Positions 7,677-14,315 of a stretch of 64,000 bases of DNA are shown here, one piece after another. A program made the position numbers and the translations under genes. Numbering within the stretch: the first letter of the stretch is position 1; each line of letters starts with the position of its first letter. The notes beneath the pieces are model-generated. The model was not told the origin of the DNA, ran no database searches, and saw only the letters and a list, made by a program, of their open reading frames with translations. The DNA is from Akkermansiaceae bacterium (lineage in GTDB: Bacteria > Verrucomicrobiota > Verrucomicrobiia > Verrucomicrobiales > Akkermansiaceae): contig SUVK01000006.1 in assembly GCA_015062055.1 (NCBI GenBank), forward strand, positions 1 through 64,000, given 5' to 3'.

Positions 7677-7785
7677 AAGCGGCTAAATTATCCGCATGGC
7701 TTGTTTATAAGATAATCTTAACCGCTTGTAAAGCCAAAAGCGGATAAAATGTCACTTTTCTGCTTTACACGGCAAAAAAAAGCGG
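7677..7785. promoter_or_regulatory. Divergent control region with repeated AAGCGG sites
   Basis: AAGCGG or its complement occurs at 7677-7682, 7722-7727, 7738-7743 and 7780-7785. The first pairs with a CCGC at 7692 and the middle two form an inverted repeat. The sites overlap or touch both divergent promoters, as expected for operators. The same word also occurs in nearby terminator stems, so it may not be a specific operator. Confidence 0.45.
7704..7732 (-). promoter_or_regulatory. Promoter of the small RHH-like gene
   Basis: Minus-strand TTTACA (7727-7732) and TATAAA (7704-7709) are spaced 17 nt apart, 35 nt before the ATG at 7669. Confidence 0.65.
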
Positions 7786-7792
7786 GTAGAAT
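7764..7792 (+). promoter_or_regulatory. Promoter giving a leaderless transcript for the first tandem regulator
   Basis: TTTACA (7764-7769) and TAGAAT (7787-7792) have a 17-nt spacer. Only 7 nt separate the -10 box from the GTG at 7800, so transcription should begin at the start codon itself. Confidence 0.7.
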
Positions 7793-7799
7793 GCGCCCC

Positions 7800-8162
7800 G
7801 TGAATAATGAAGCTATAAAGGCGTCAATCAAGGCTCGCGGCTACACGCTCAAAGCTTTTGCCGAGGTTCTAGGGGTTGCATATGGCACATTGCGGCGCGC
7901 TCTCGCGGGCAATCAACCGTTAACCGAGCAATTACGCCGCCATATCCTGCTTGCCTTGCAATCTGATACACCTGCACCCGAGGGACAGGCCGTGCCGGTT
8001 GATATTCCTTTATCTCTGCCGGGGGAAATATGGCAGGCTATCGACAAGGCCGCATCTGCTCAGGGCATCAGCTCCGAGCGATACACCTCCGAGCTTGTAC
8101 AACGGCTCGCCAAGGATATAACGGCGGGGCTTATACTCTCGCGCCACCGCTCCGGCAAATAA
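7800..8162 (+). CDS. HTH regulator, tandem paralogue 1
   Basis: About 120 residues. The N-terminal half contains a Cro/cI-like helix-turn-helix (YTLKAFAEVLGVAYGTLRRAL). The C-terminal half (LPGEIWQAIDKAASAQGISSERYTSELVQRLAKD) resembles a ribbon-helix-helix, so it may have two DNA-binding modules. The next gene is a diverged copy with the same two-part layout. I chose the GTG at 7800 over the ATG at 7791 because it aligns with the paralogue's start and because a -10 box overlaps the ATG. Probably a lysogeny-type regulator of the element. Confidence 0.7.
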   Translation: MNNEAIKASIKARGYTLKAFAEVLGVAYGTLRRALAGNQPLTEQLRRHILLALQSDTPAPEGQAVPVDIPLSLPGEIWQAIDKAASAQGISSERYTSELVQRLAKDITAGLILSRHRSGK

Positions 8163-8185
8163 GGTTACAATTTGCTTGCACCCGC

Positions 8186-8551
8186 ATGACAGAAAAGCAA
8201 ATAAAGGCGGCAATCCATGCCAAGGGCTACACGCTCAAGGCCTTTGCCGAGATTCTAGGGGTTGCATACGAGACTTTGCGCAAGGGGTTATCAGGTGCCA
8301 AGCCGTTAACCGAGCAACTTCGCCGCCATATCCTGCTTGCCTTGCAAACTACCCCGGCAAATGGAGATGTTAGAACAAGTTACCCACTTGGCGCAGAATC
8401 GGGGTTTTCTTTGCCTCCCCGTATATGGCACGCTCTGGATGCAGAAGCTACCGCGCAAGGAATCACCACCGCAGAATATACGCGCTATCTTGTAATGACT
8501 ATTGCAAATCAGATTGTAGACGATATAATCACGCATCGTCCCCTTGAATAA
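8186..8551 (+). CDS. HTH regulator, tandem paralogue 2
   Basis: About 121 residues, clearly paralogous to the preceding gene: IKAAIHAKGYTLKAFAEILG versus its IKASIKARGYTLKAFAEVLG, and PLTEQLRRHILLALQ in both. The C-terminal helices (PPRIWHALDAEATAQGITTAEY) also correspond. The gene lies 23 nt after paralogue 1. A TACAAT box at 8166-8171 could give it its own very short leader. The copies have diverged more in the linker than in the HTH, suggesting kept DNA-binding roles with different partners or sites. Confidence 0.7.
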   Translation: MTEKQIKAAIHAKGYTLKAFAEILGVAYETLRKGLSGAKPLTEQLRRHILLALQTTPANGDVRTSYPLGAESGFSLPPRIWHALDAEATAQGITTAEYTRYLVMTIANQIVDDIITHRPLE

Positions 8552-8572
8552 AACTTTCATTCCGTCATCTCA

Positions 8573-8613
8573 GCCGCTCCCAGTTTCCTCTGTTCTCCGG
8601 TGGCGGTTTTTCT
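8573..8613 (+). terminator. Possible terminator after the tandem regulators
   Basis: A stem of about 7 of 8 pairs (CCGCTCCC near 8575 with GGTGGCGG ending 8606) precedes TTTTTCTATT. The loop is long, so confidence is moderate. Confidence 0.4.
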
Positions 8614-8905
8614 ATTCATCGGGAATGCAGGTAGAATCAGAAAAAAGAATGCGGCAGCAGGTTTGCCCTCCTACTGCCGCTTATTATGAAAATATATTCT
8701 GTACCCTTTCGGGACAGCCCTATTTTACAAGATTTTCCCCTTGCGTCAAGTGTTTTTTTCATTGCTACCCCAAAAAGGGCGGGGAAAAGGGGCAAACTCT
8801 CCCCCGCCCTGTACTGCCTTTAGTGGCAGATTACAATCAGAAGCTCAAGGCATCTGATTACTACCTCCACATGAGGCAGCGGGATACAGAATATGTACTT
8901 CATAA

Positions 8906-8925
8906 TAAAAAGCCGCTTTCGCGGC
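8906..8925 (-). terminator. Minus-strand terminator with GAAA tetraloop
   Basis: On the minus strand the stem GCCGC/GCGGC encloses a GAAA loop and is followed by TTTTTATTATG. It would end transcripts coming from the gene at 9262-9705 or from an unannotated small RNA. Confidence 0.6.
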
Positions 8926-9133
8926 GCGGGGGATTCTATAACAGGCCCTCTATAAAGTCAAGGATTCTTTCCCCTGCTCCCGGGGGCATCAACAGCGGGA
9001 ATATATCATATAGTAGTTTACTACTTCGCATAACGGCGGTAATGCCAAATTCTCGCAATTAGTTAAAAAGTCACAACTTGCCTATTATAAAGGCTTTATG
9101 AAATTATTTACAAATTACAAATCTAATTATTGC

Positions 9134-9149
9134 GCGTTATGAATAACGC
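9134..9149. promoter_or_regulatory. Short palindrome, possible protein-binding site
   Basis: GCGTTAT and ATAACGC form perfect 7-bp arms with a 2-nt centre in an AT-rich surround. No adjacent gene start explains it. Confidence 0.35.
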
Positions 9150-9261
9150 TAAAAATCAAATTTAACTAATTTATCATTTAATATCAATACGTTACGTTAA
9201 TTAGTTTCTTTTCTATCGGCTTTTATAAGCATCTTTCGTCTTTGTTAAGTTTTTATAATTA

Positions 9262-9705
9262 TTATTCTATTCTTGCCCTGTCTTTTCTCCAATTTATAAG
9301 AAACGGCATGCCGGCATTGCCACCATAAAAAGGAGATTGTTCTTCCTCTTCTCTATCACTCCCGAGGTCATCCGACAAGTCAGACAACGGGAAAAGACTT
9401 GCAAGCGCGGGCGCATTTATATCTTCACTGTATATCTGCCATCCGCAAAAATGAAGTAAAGATATAAACTCAGCGGCGCGAATCAATGCAACTTTGTAAA
9501 TGTCTGTTTTCAATCCAACTTCTACCCTTTTTGATTTTCGCACCTTATCGGGCGCGCACACCACACGCAGATTATACATATAAGGCGCATGCTTTCTCAA
9601 ATAACGCCCTAATGCCTGCACCTCTTCGGGCATCATATCTACCGGGAATAGCTCTGTCATGACTTTATTTTTCACCACGCGCGACAGCTTGTCAAGTTCG
9701 TTCAT
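9262..9705 (-). CDS. Hypothetical protein of the integrated element
   Basis: A 147-residue soluble protein with no recognised family. The first 70 residues are basic (VVKNKV, RKHAPY, DKVRKSKRVEVGLK), the middle is hydrophobic and helical (VALIRAAEFISLLHFCGWQIY), and a very acidic stretch (DLSDDLGSDREEEEQ) comes near the C-terminus. The order basic, hydrophobic, acidic could fit a small DNA-mimic or replication accessory protein, but nothing in it is diagnostic. It stands alone between two non-coding regions, downstream of the iteron region. A weak GATAAT lies upstream. Confidence 0.55.
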   Translation of the reverse strand: MNELDKLSRVVKNKVMTELFPVDMMPEEVQALGRYLRKHAPYMYNLRVVCAPDKVRKSKRVEVGLKTDIYKVALIRAAEFISLLHFCGWQIYSEDINAPALASLFPLSDLSDDLGSDREEEEQSPFYGGNAGMPFLINWRKDRARIE

Positions 9706-9970
9706 AAATCAAGCAAAAAGAATAGACACACCTCACTTATTATCATGCACTTCCGTATCTGTCGCTCACGCGCGCGTATTGGTTGCCAAAACAAATGCGC
9801 CAGAATGCCCCTAAAGCGCACTTTTGCTTGTTTCCGCTATCGAGTACCACGACAGTACAAAAAGTCACGCCAGCGGCAAATCAGGGCGTAAAATCGGCAA
9901 ATCTGCCGTCATAGCATCAGGAATGAAGAATGAAGGCAGGGCGGCAAGCTATCGCCTGCGCTTTGATTCT
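9706..9970. other. Intergenic stretch before the iterons
   Basis: No supported gene. A plus-strand frame at 9824-10102 runs through the iterons and has no family features, so I left it out. A GC-alternating tract (CACGCGCGCG) lies near 9770. Confidence 0.4.
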
Positions 9971-10093
9971 TACTACAAAAACGGCATTTTTTACTACAAA
10001 ACAGGTGCTTCTAACTACAAAACCGCAGCTTTCTACTACACTATTACTACGCTTAACATATTTATTATTATATTATTATATTATATTGTAGTA
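9971..10093. repeat. Iteron array with AT-rich region: candidate replication origin of the element
   Basis: TACTACA (one copy AACTACA) begins at 9971, 9992, 10013 and 10034, an exact 21-bp period of two helical turns. A half-period copy starts at 10045. An almost pure A/T stretch follows, then an inverted copy (TGTAGTA) at 10087-10093. Phased direct repeats beside an AT-rich stretch are the hallmark of iteron-type origins, and the element carries its own primase and helicase. An alternative is an operator or integrase accessory site for the adjacent int gene. Confidence 0.65.
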
Positions 10094-10168
10094 GAAAAAT
10101 AGTGTATAAAATAGTCACATGTGCGCACGCGCTCGCGCGTACATTTTACCAAGATTCTCCCCTGCCGG

Positions 10169-11416
10169 TTAATCCTCCGGGGGCATAATAGAAAAGAATG
10201 CAAAAGCTTCATCTTTGGTCACGGCGTGCCTGTAATGCTTTTGAAGCGTCTTTATATCGTTTCCCAGCTCTTCGGCAGCGTCTGCCATACCATCAAGCGC
10301 ACAAATCATCGTTGCGGCTGTATGCCTCAAGGCATCGCGGGGAATCGTTACCCCTGCCCCGGTTGCCACTCTCTTAAGGTGGCGCGTGTAGTTCTCGCTC
10401 CGTTTCTTTTCTGTCTCTCCCGGCAGAATAAAATCATCAGGCGCACCATGCAAGCCGCTTTTAGCGGTATAATTCAGCCAAGCGGCCAGATTAGGGCGAA
10501 TCTTTGCTATACGGTCAACGTTCGTTTTTGTAATGGCGCGGGATAAATACGCCTCTGCACGGCCACCGGGGAAAAGGTCTTTATACTTCATGCGGCCAAG
10601 CTCTGCCGGGCGTACACCACAAAACAAGGCCAGCAACAAGGCAGGCAAATATGGCTGGCATGCCGTATAGCTGCAAGCAAACGCAAGGATTTTTTGTGTA
10701 TCCTCTGTCGTTATTGTCTCCGGCTCTGTCTCGCTCTTTACTTGAGGCTTGTCCATGGCATCAAGCGGATTCTTCTTCACAATGTCACGCTTTACCCCAT
10801 AAGAAAAAAGCTCCGATAAACATACCATATAATCTTGCACCGTGCGGGGGGCGGGCTTGCCACCGGCTCGCCCTGTTAATGTATCAAGAAAAGTCTGTAC
10901 CCGCTCCGGGGTAATGTTTCCAGCTCTATCATCAGCAAAATATTCAGAAAAACGGCGCACCTTACCGGCAATCTTTCTTAAATGCTCTTTGTCCAGATTC
11001 TCGTTCTCCTTGCTACGCAAATATTCGTTTGCCATCGCCGGGAATAGCGGTGTTATGGATTGAGGGCGCACTTGCTCAAGGGCAATCTGCATAACCTCCG
11101 AGCAGGGCAAATAGCGGCACGCCTCCTTTTGGCACGCTTTCACATAGTCACGCCATAAATCAAGCGCGCGTTTCTCATCGTCAGATATAGCTCCGAACTT
11201 TTGCCCATAGTCGTTGAGTTCTTTCTTTCTGCTTGCTATCAGCTCTTTTGCTGCTTTTACTCCGTCCTCTGTATCGGGAAATGTTTTTCTTTTTCTTTCC
11301 CCGTTTTCTGTCCACTGTGCCAGAATCACATATTTTTTGCGCTTCTTTTCGCGGGTAACGCCTGTTGGCAATTTATCCCACTTTAACCCGGCAATCTTTT
11401 TTCTTTTTTCTCCCAT
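10169..11416 (-). CDS. int: Tyrosine recombinase (integrase)
   Basis: A 415-residue site-specific recombinase. The C-terminal catalytic domain shows the first Arg in LALFCGVRPAELGRMKYKDL, the H-x-x-R box DALRHTAATM, and HYRHAV with the nucleophilic Tyr near the C-terminus. The N-terminal part has a basic AP2-like arm-binding region and a SAM-like core-binding domain. I start at the ATG at 11416 (MGEKRKKIAGLKWDKL) because the upstream 23 codons are hydrophobic and unlike integrases. It reads inward from attR, the usual position, and probably catalyses integration at tRNA-Leu(UAA). Confidence 0.92.
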   Translation of the reverse strand: MGEKRKKIAGLKWDKLPTGVTREKKRKKYVILAQWTENGERKRKTFPDTEDGVKAAKELIASRKKELNDYGQKFGAISDDEKRALDLWRDYVKACQKEACRYLPCSEVMQIALEQVRPQSITPLFPAMANEYLRSKENENLDKEHLRKIAGKVRRFSEYFADDRAGNITPERVQTFLDTLTGRAGGKPAPRTVQDYMVCLSELFSYGVKRDIVKKNPLDAMDKPQVKSETEPETITTEDTQKILAFACSYTACQPYLPALLLALFCGVRPAELGRMKYKDLFPGGRAEAYLSRAITKTNVDRIAKIRPNLAAWLNYTAKSGLHGAPDDFILPGETEKKRSENYTRHLKRVATGAGVTIPRDALRHTAATMICALDGMADAAEELGNDIKTLQKHYRHAVTKDEAFAFFSIMPPED

Positions 11417-11475
11417 GCTTCCCGTATAATACCCATATAAAAACAAGAAACAAGCACAAAAATACATATGCCCAC

Positions 11476-11498
11476 AAAATGCCACCGAAACGCCACCG
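11476..11498 (+). repeat. Right arm-type repeat, probable integrase-binding site
   Basis: Matches 22 of 23 bases of the left copy at 2749-2771, in the same orientation, 34 nt inside attR and upstream of int. The double GCCACC pattern could be recognised by the integrase N-terminal domain. Confidence 0.6.
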
Positions 11499-11532
11499 AT
11501 ATTTGCCGATATTGATATATCAATCTTTGCAA

Positions 11533-11668
11533 GAGACTTAAAATCTCCCGCCCTTCAAAAGGCGTACGGGTTCGAGTCCCGTCTGTAGTAGCTCAAATTA
11601 AGCGGTTTACGTTAAAATGTAAACCGCTTTTGTTTTGCCTCAATTCCGTAAAAATAAGGCTAAAAACG
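11533..11668 (+). repeat. attR: right 136-bp direct repeat
   Basis: Copy of the tRNA-Leu 3' portion, terminator and downstream 32 nt. The tRNA 5' part is missing, so this is not a functional tRNA. It marks the right boundary of the element, 46 nt before the pglZ stop. The preserved hairpin may also terminate BREX transcripts running leftward. Confidence 0.92.
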
Positions 11669-11714
11669 AATAGAAAAAAGCGGCTCTTTTCCGGTAGTGG
11701 CGCTCATCGTCTTA

Positions 11715-14303
11715 TCAATCAAAGAAGTTAAAATCATCAATAGCCATAGCTATATCTATCCGGAATGCTTCACGCTGCTGCAACTGAGTGCCGCTCTCAT
11801 CCTCAATGACGAGGTAGTAGGTATCCCGGTTGTTGTATTTCATACTCTTGAGGCTGAAATTATGGCGATGTACGCGTTCCTGCGCGCTGGTGTTCTCCTT
11901 ATCCGCTATCAGCTTCACGGTGTCGCTGATCTGCTTGCCGTACTCATTCGTAAAATATAGCTTATAGGGGCAAGCAATGCGGTTATCGCCCACAGCTTCG
12001 TTTTGCAGGAAACTCAGCGGGAACAACATGTTCGTTATCTTTCTGCCGGCAGAGAGCAAAGAAATCGTCACAGGCTTAGTATCATACTTTTCCCTGTTCT
12101 TCTTGTACTGTGCGCTGGCATTGCGCAGATATCGGAACTCAATCACCGGCACCACCATCTCTTGCAAACTGATGCCACCATGCACAAAGTTGAGCCCGCC
12201 GCCGCTCATCTTAATGCGCACATTCTCGCGCGGGGTCAGCGCCGCCAACTCGTCCGTAAACTTCACCGGCATCAGGTAACCGGCCTCGGCACCGGGCTCG
12301 GTGATAGCATAGCGGCGTCCATATTCCACCAGCTGCTCGCGGAATGCACTCTTATCCACCTTGTCCAGCTCGCTCAGCGGGCTGTAGGTGTACAGGAAAC
12401 CATGGTCTGCCGTGATACAGATGCGCGTGCCGCCGAACTCATTGCAGATGAGGCGCACCAGATGCTTCAGCTCGTTGATGGCATCCTCACAAGCAGAGAA
12501 TACCTGCGCATCCGAGCTGTGGCCGGCTTCGTCAATCTTATCGTGGTAAATGTACACCACTTCCATGTCTTTCACCAAGGCCTGGCGGGCGGCACGTTTC
12601 AGCCCTATGATATTCTTGTATTGCAAGGCCACACTGGCGGGGTGCTTCGCTTTCAGCACCTTATCACGGTTAGGCATTTCGGTACTTGCGCCGTCCGCCA
12701 GCACACTCACGCCGCCGCCGTCTTTCGCCACCACATCCAGCTTGAGGTGCGGCAGTAGTGCCGCCATGCCGAACTTGGTGATTGTCGGGAAAATCCCCTG
12801 CATGCTTTCCAGCTCTACCGTGCATTGGTTTTCACGGCGCAGTTGTTCTGTCAATTCTGCTGCTACCTCGTAGCGCAGCGCGTCAGAGACAATCACGTAG
12901 AGCTTCCTGTCTCTCGACTCTACTTTGTTACAATAAAAACTCCGCTGGCGATTCACATTGGGTATATAGCCCTGCGTGGCTAATGCCTCGGCGCTCACCG
13001 CTGTCCAGTTGCTACCCAGTTGATTCAGGTACTTGCCATACAGGCTTTCCACCACATCCTGCACATGCTTGAAGAGGTCATCCAGCCCCCCCCGACTCAT
13101 GGTCAGACTGCGGTTGAAACACAGGTGAAAGCGGCGGTAGTAACTATCCATGCGGTAATAGTCACTTTCGTAGGCCCGCCATATTTCCTGTGGTTTGGCA
13201 AGGTGGAATCCCTCGTGGTGCGTGGTGTTAAACTCCTGCATGTTGGCCACCTGCAACAATCCTTCGTAGTAGGGGGCATATCGGTTGTACCATACCTTTG
13301 TACGACGGGTGCCCACCAGGTTGCGGATACTTTCCACGCGGATAAGTCCATCGCATATTTCCTGCATCAGCGTAGCGAGTATACACTCGTCTATGCAGGG
13401 GAAACATTCCGTCTCTGCCAGTTCCTCGGCCTCCGCCTTACTGAAGCGCCGGTAGAGCCGCAGGTCATACTCCACCTCCCCGGCAAGGTCGCCCAAGCCC
13501 TCCGACTGCGTCTGCAACCAGTCGGCAACCAAATCATAGCAGGGTGACTGATAGGCATCGTTGATGTATGCGTCCAGTCCGGTGAGCAGTTGCTCCCGCA
13601 TGGTGCGTGTAGCAGCAGTCATCAGCAAGTGCGCCGCCAGCTTTTTCAGCTCGGGCTCAGCCCCGCCGTTGTATCCGCACATCTGCTGCGCCAGTTTCCA
13701 GAATGCGGTTTCGGCACCATATTTCTTCAGCTTGCCGTATACCGAGTTGTTCTCGGCATCCGTTCCGCGCGACAATACGCCCAAGATAATGCCCGATGGT
13801 TGCGGAGCTCGTATGCCACACAGGGTGGCCATGACAGCCAAGTGCAGCTGCGGCACGGTGGCAATATGGGCGGACATCGCTTTAATGCGGGCACGATGCT
13901 CTGCCACTTGGAAAAACTTACTGTACTCCTTGATTTTCGGACGTATGAGTTCATTCCGGGTCAAGCCCATTTCATCCATCCACATGGAGTTGCGGTCTGC
14001 CCGGTATTCCTCGCTGTACAGGGCAATGTTCAGCAGCCAGTTGTCTTCTGCCCTCCGGAACCGCAGCGGGCAATAGACCAGGTAATTACTCTCCGTGTCG
14101 TCTGCGGCTAACTGCTTCTTAGCTGCAAAGCTATTAGTGCCGGTCAGGACAAGCAGCTTGGCATTTGCCAATTCCATCTCCGCCACTCTGTCCTCAAACT
14201 CGCGTTCTTCATCGTACCAAAAGATGATACGTCGCTTGTAGAACTCTGCCAAGGGTTCAGCAAAGCGGCGGTTCAATTCGCGTGTGATGTTCTCCCAATC
14301 CAT
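11715..14303 (-). CDS. pglZ: BREX protein PglZ (alkaline phosphatase superfamily)
   Basis: PglZ is a core BREX component with a phosphatase/phosphodiesterase-like fold. The 862-residue length is normal. The C-terminal half has the metal-site motifs of the superfamily: VIVSDALRYEVAAELTEQL near residue 475, IYHDKIDEAGHSSDAQVF, and TADHGFLYTY. The segment FPTITKFGMAALLPHLKL is also typical of PglZ. It starts 12 nt after pglX and is the last gene of the operon. In type 1 BREX brxL would follow, but here attR does. The C-terminus is intact. Confidence 0.92.
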   Translation of the reverse strand: MDWENITRELNRRFAEPLAEFYKRRIIFWYDEEREFEDRVAEMELANAKLLVLTGTNSFAAKKQLAADDTESNYLVYCPLRFRRAEDNWLLNIALYSEEYRADRNSMWMDEMGLTRNELIRPKIKEYSKFFQVAEHRARIKAMSAHIATVPQLHLAVMATLCGIRAPQPSGIILGVLSRGTDAENNSVYGKLKKYGAETAFWKLAQQMCGYNGGAEPELKKLAAHLLMTAATRTMREQLLTGLDAYINDAYQSPCYDLVADWLQTQSEGLGDLAGEVEYDLRLYRRFSKAEAEELAETECFPCIDECILATLMQEICDGLIRVESIRNLVGTRRTKVWYNRYAPYYEGLLQVANMQEFNTTHHEGFHLAKPQEIWRAYESDYYRMDSYYRRFHLCFNRSLTMSRGGLDDLFKHVQDVVESLYGKYLNQLGSNWTAVSAEALATQGYIPNVNRQRSFYCNKVESRDRKLYVIVSDALRYEVAAELTEQLRRENQCTVELESMQGIFPTITKFGMAALLPHLKLDVVAKDGGGVSVLADGASTEMPNRDKVLKAKHPASVALQYKNIIGLKRAARQALVKDMEVVYIYHDKIDEAGHSSDAQVFSACEDAINELKHLVRLICNEFGGTRICITADHGFLYTYSPLSELDKVDKSAFREQLVEYGRRYAITEPGAEAGYLMPVKFTDELAALTPRENVRIKMSGGGLNFVHGGISLQEMVVPVIEFRYLRNASAQYKKNREKYDTKPVTISLLSAGRKITNMLFPLSFLQNEAVGDNRIACPYKLYFTNEYGKQISDTVKLIADKENTSAQERVHRHNFSLKSMKYNNRDTYYLVIEDESGTQLQQREAFRIDIAMAIDDFNFFD

Positions 14304-14315
14304 GCTCTCTTGTCC

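Larger units (their letters stand above)
8614..9261. other. Non-coding, structured stretch of the element
   Basis: No supported gene. It holds two further hairpins (GCGGCAG...CTGCCGC near 8650-8680 and GGGCGGGG...CCCCGCCC near 8778-8816), a minus-strand terminator and, further right, a very AT-rich block with a short palindrome. It could encode a small RNA or be the 3' region of the transcript from 9705. Confidence 0.4.

Noticed and set aside
8544-9062. 172-residue plus-strand frame
   Set aside because: It crosses several hairpins and a minus-strand terminator, has low-complexity basic content and no recognisable domain; I treat the stretch as non-coding.
9824-10102. 92-residue plus-strand frame with YYK repeats
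   Set aside because: The repeated residues are a by-product of the 21-bp DNA iterons.
11533-11590. Second tRNA-Leu
   Set aside because: Only the 3' part from the anticodon stem onward is present; it is the attR copy, not a gene.
12003-12758. Long plus-strand frames inside pglZ and other BREX genes
   Set aside because: They are antisense shadows of well-supported genes and show no family features.
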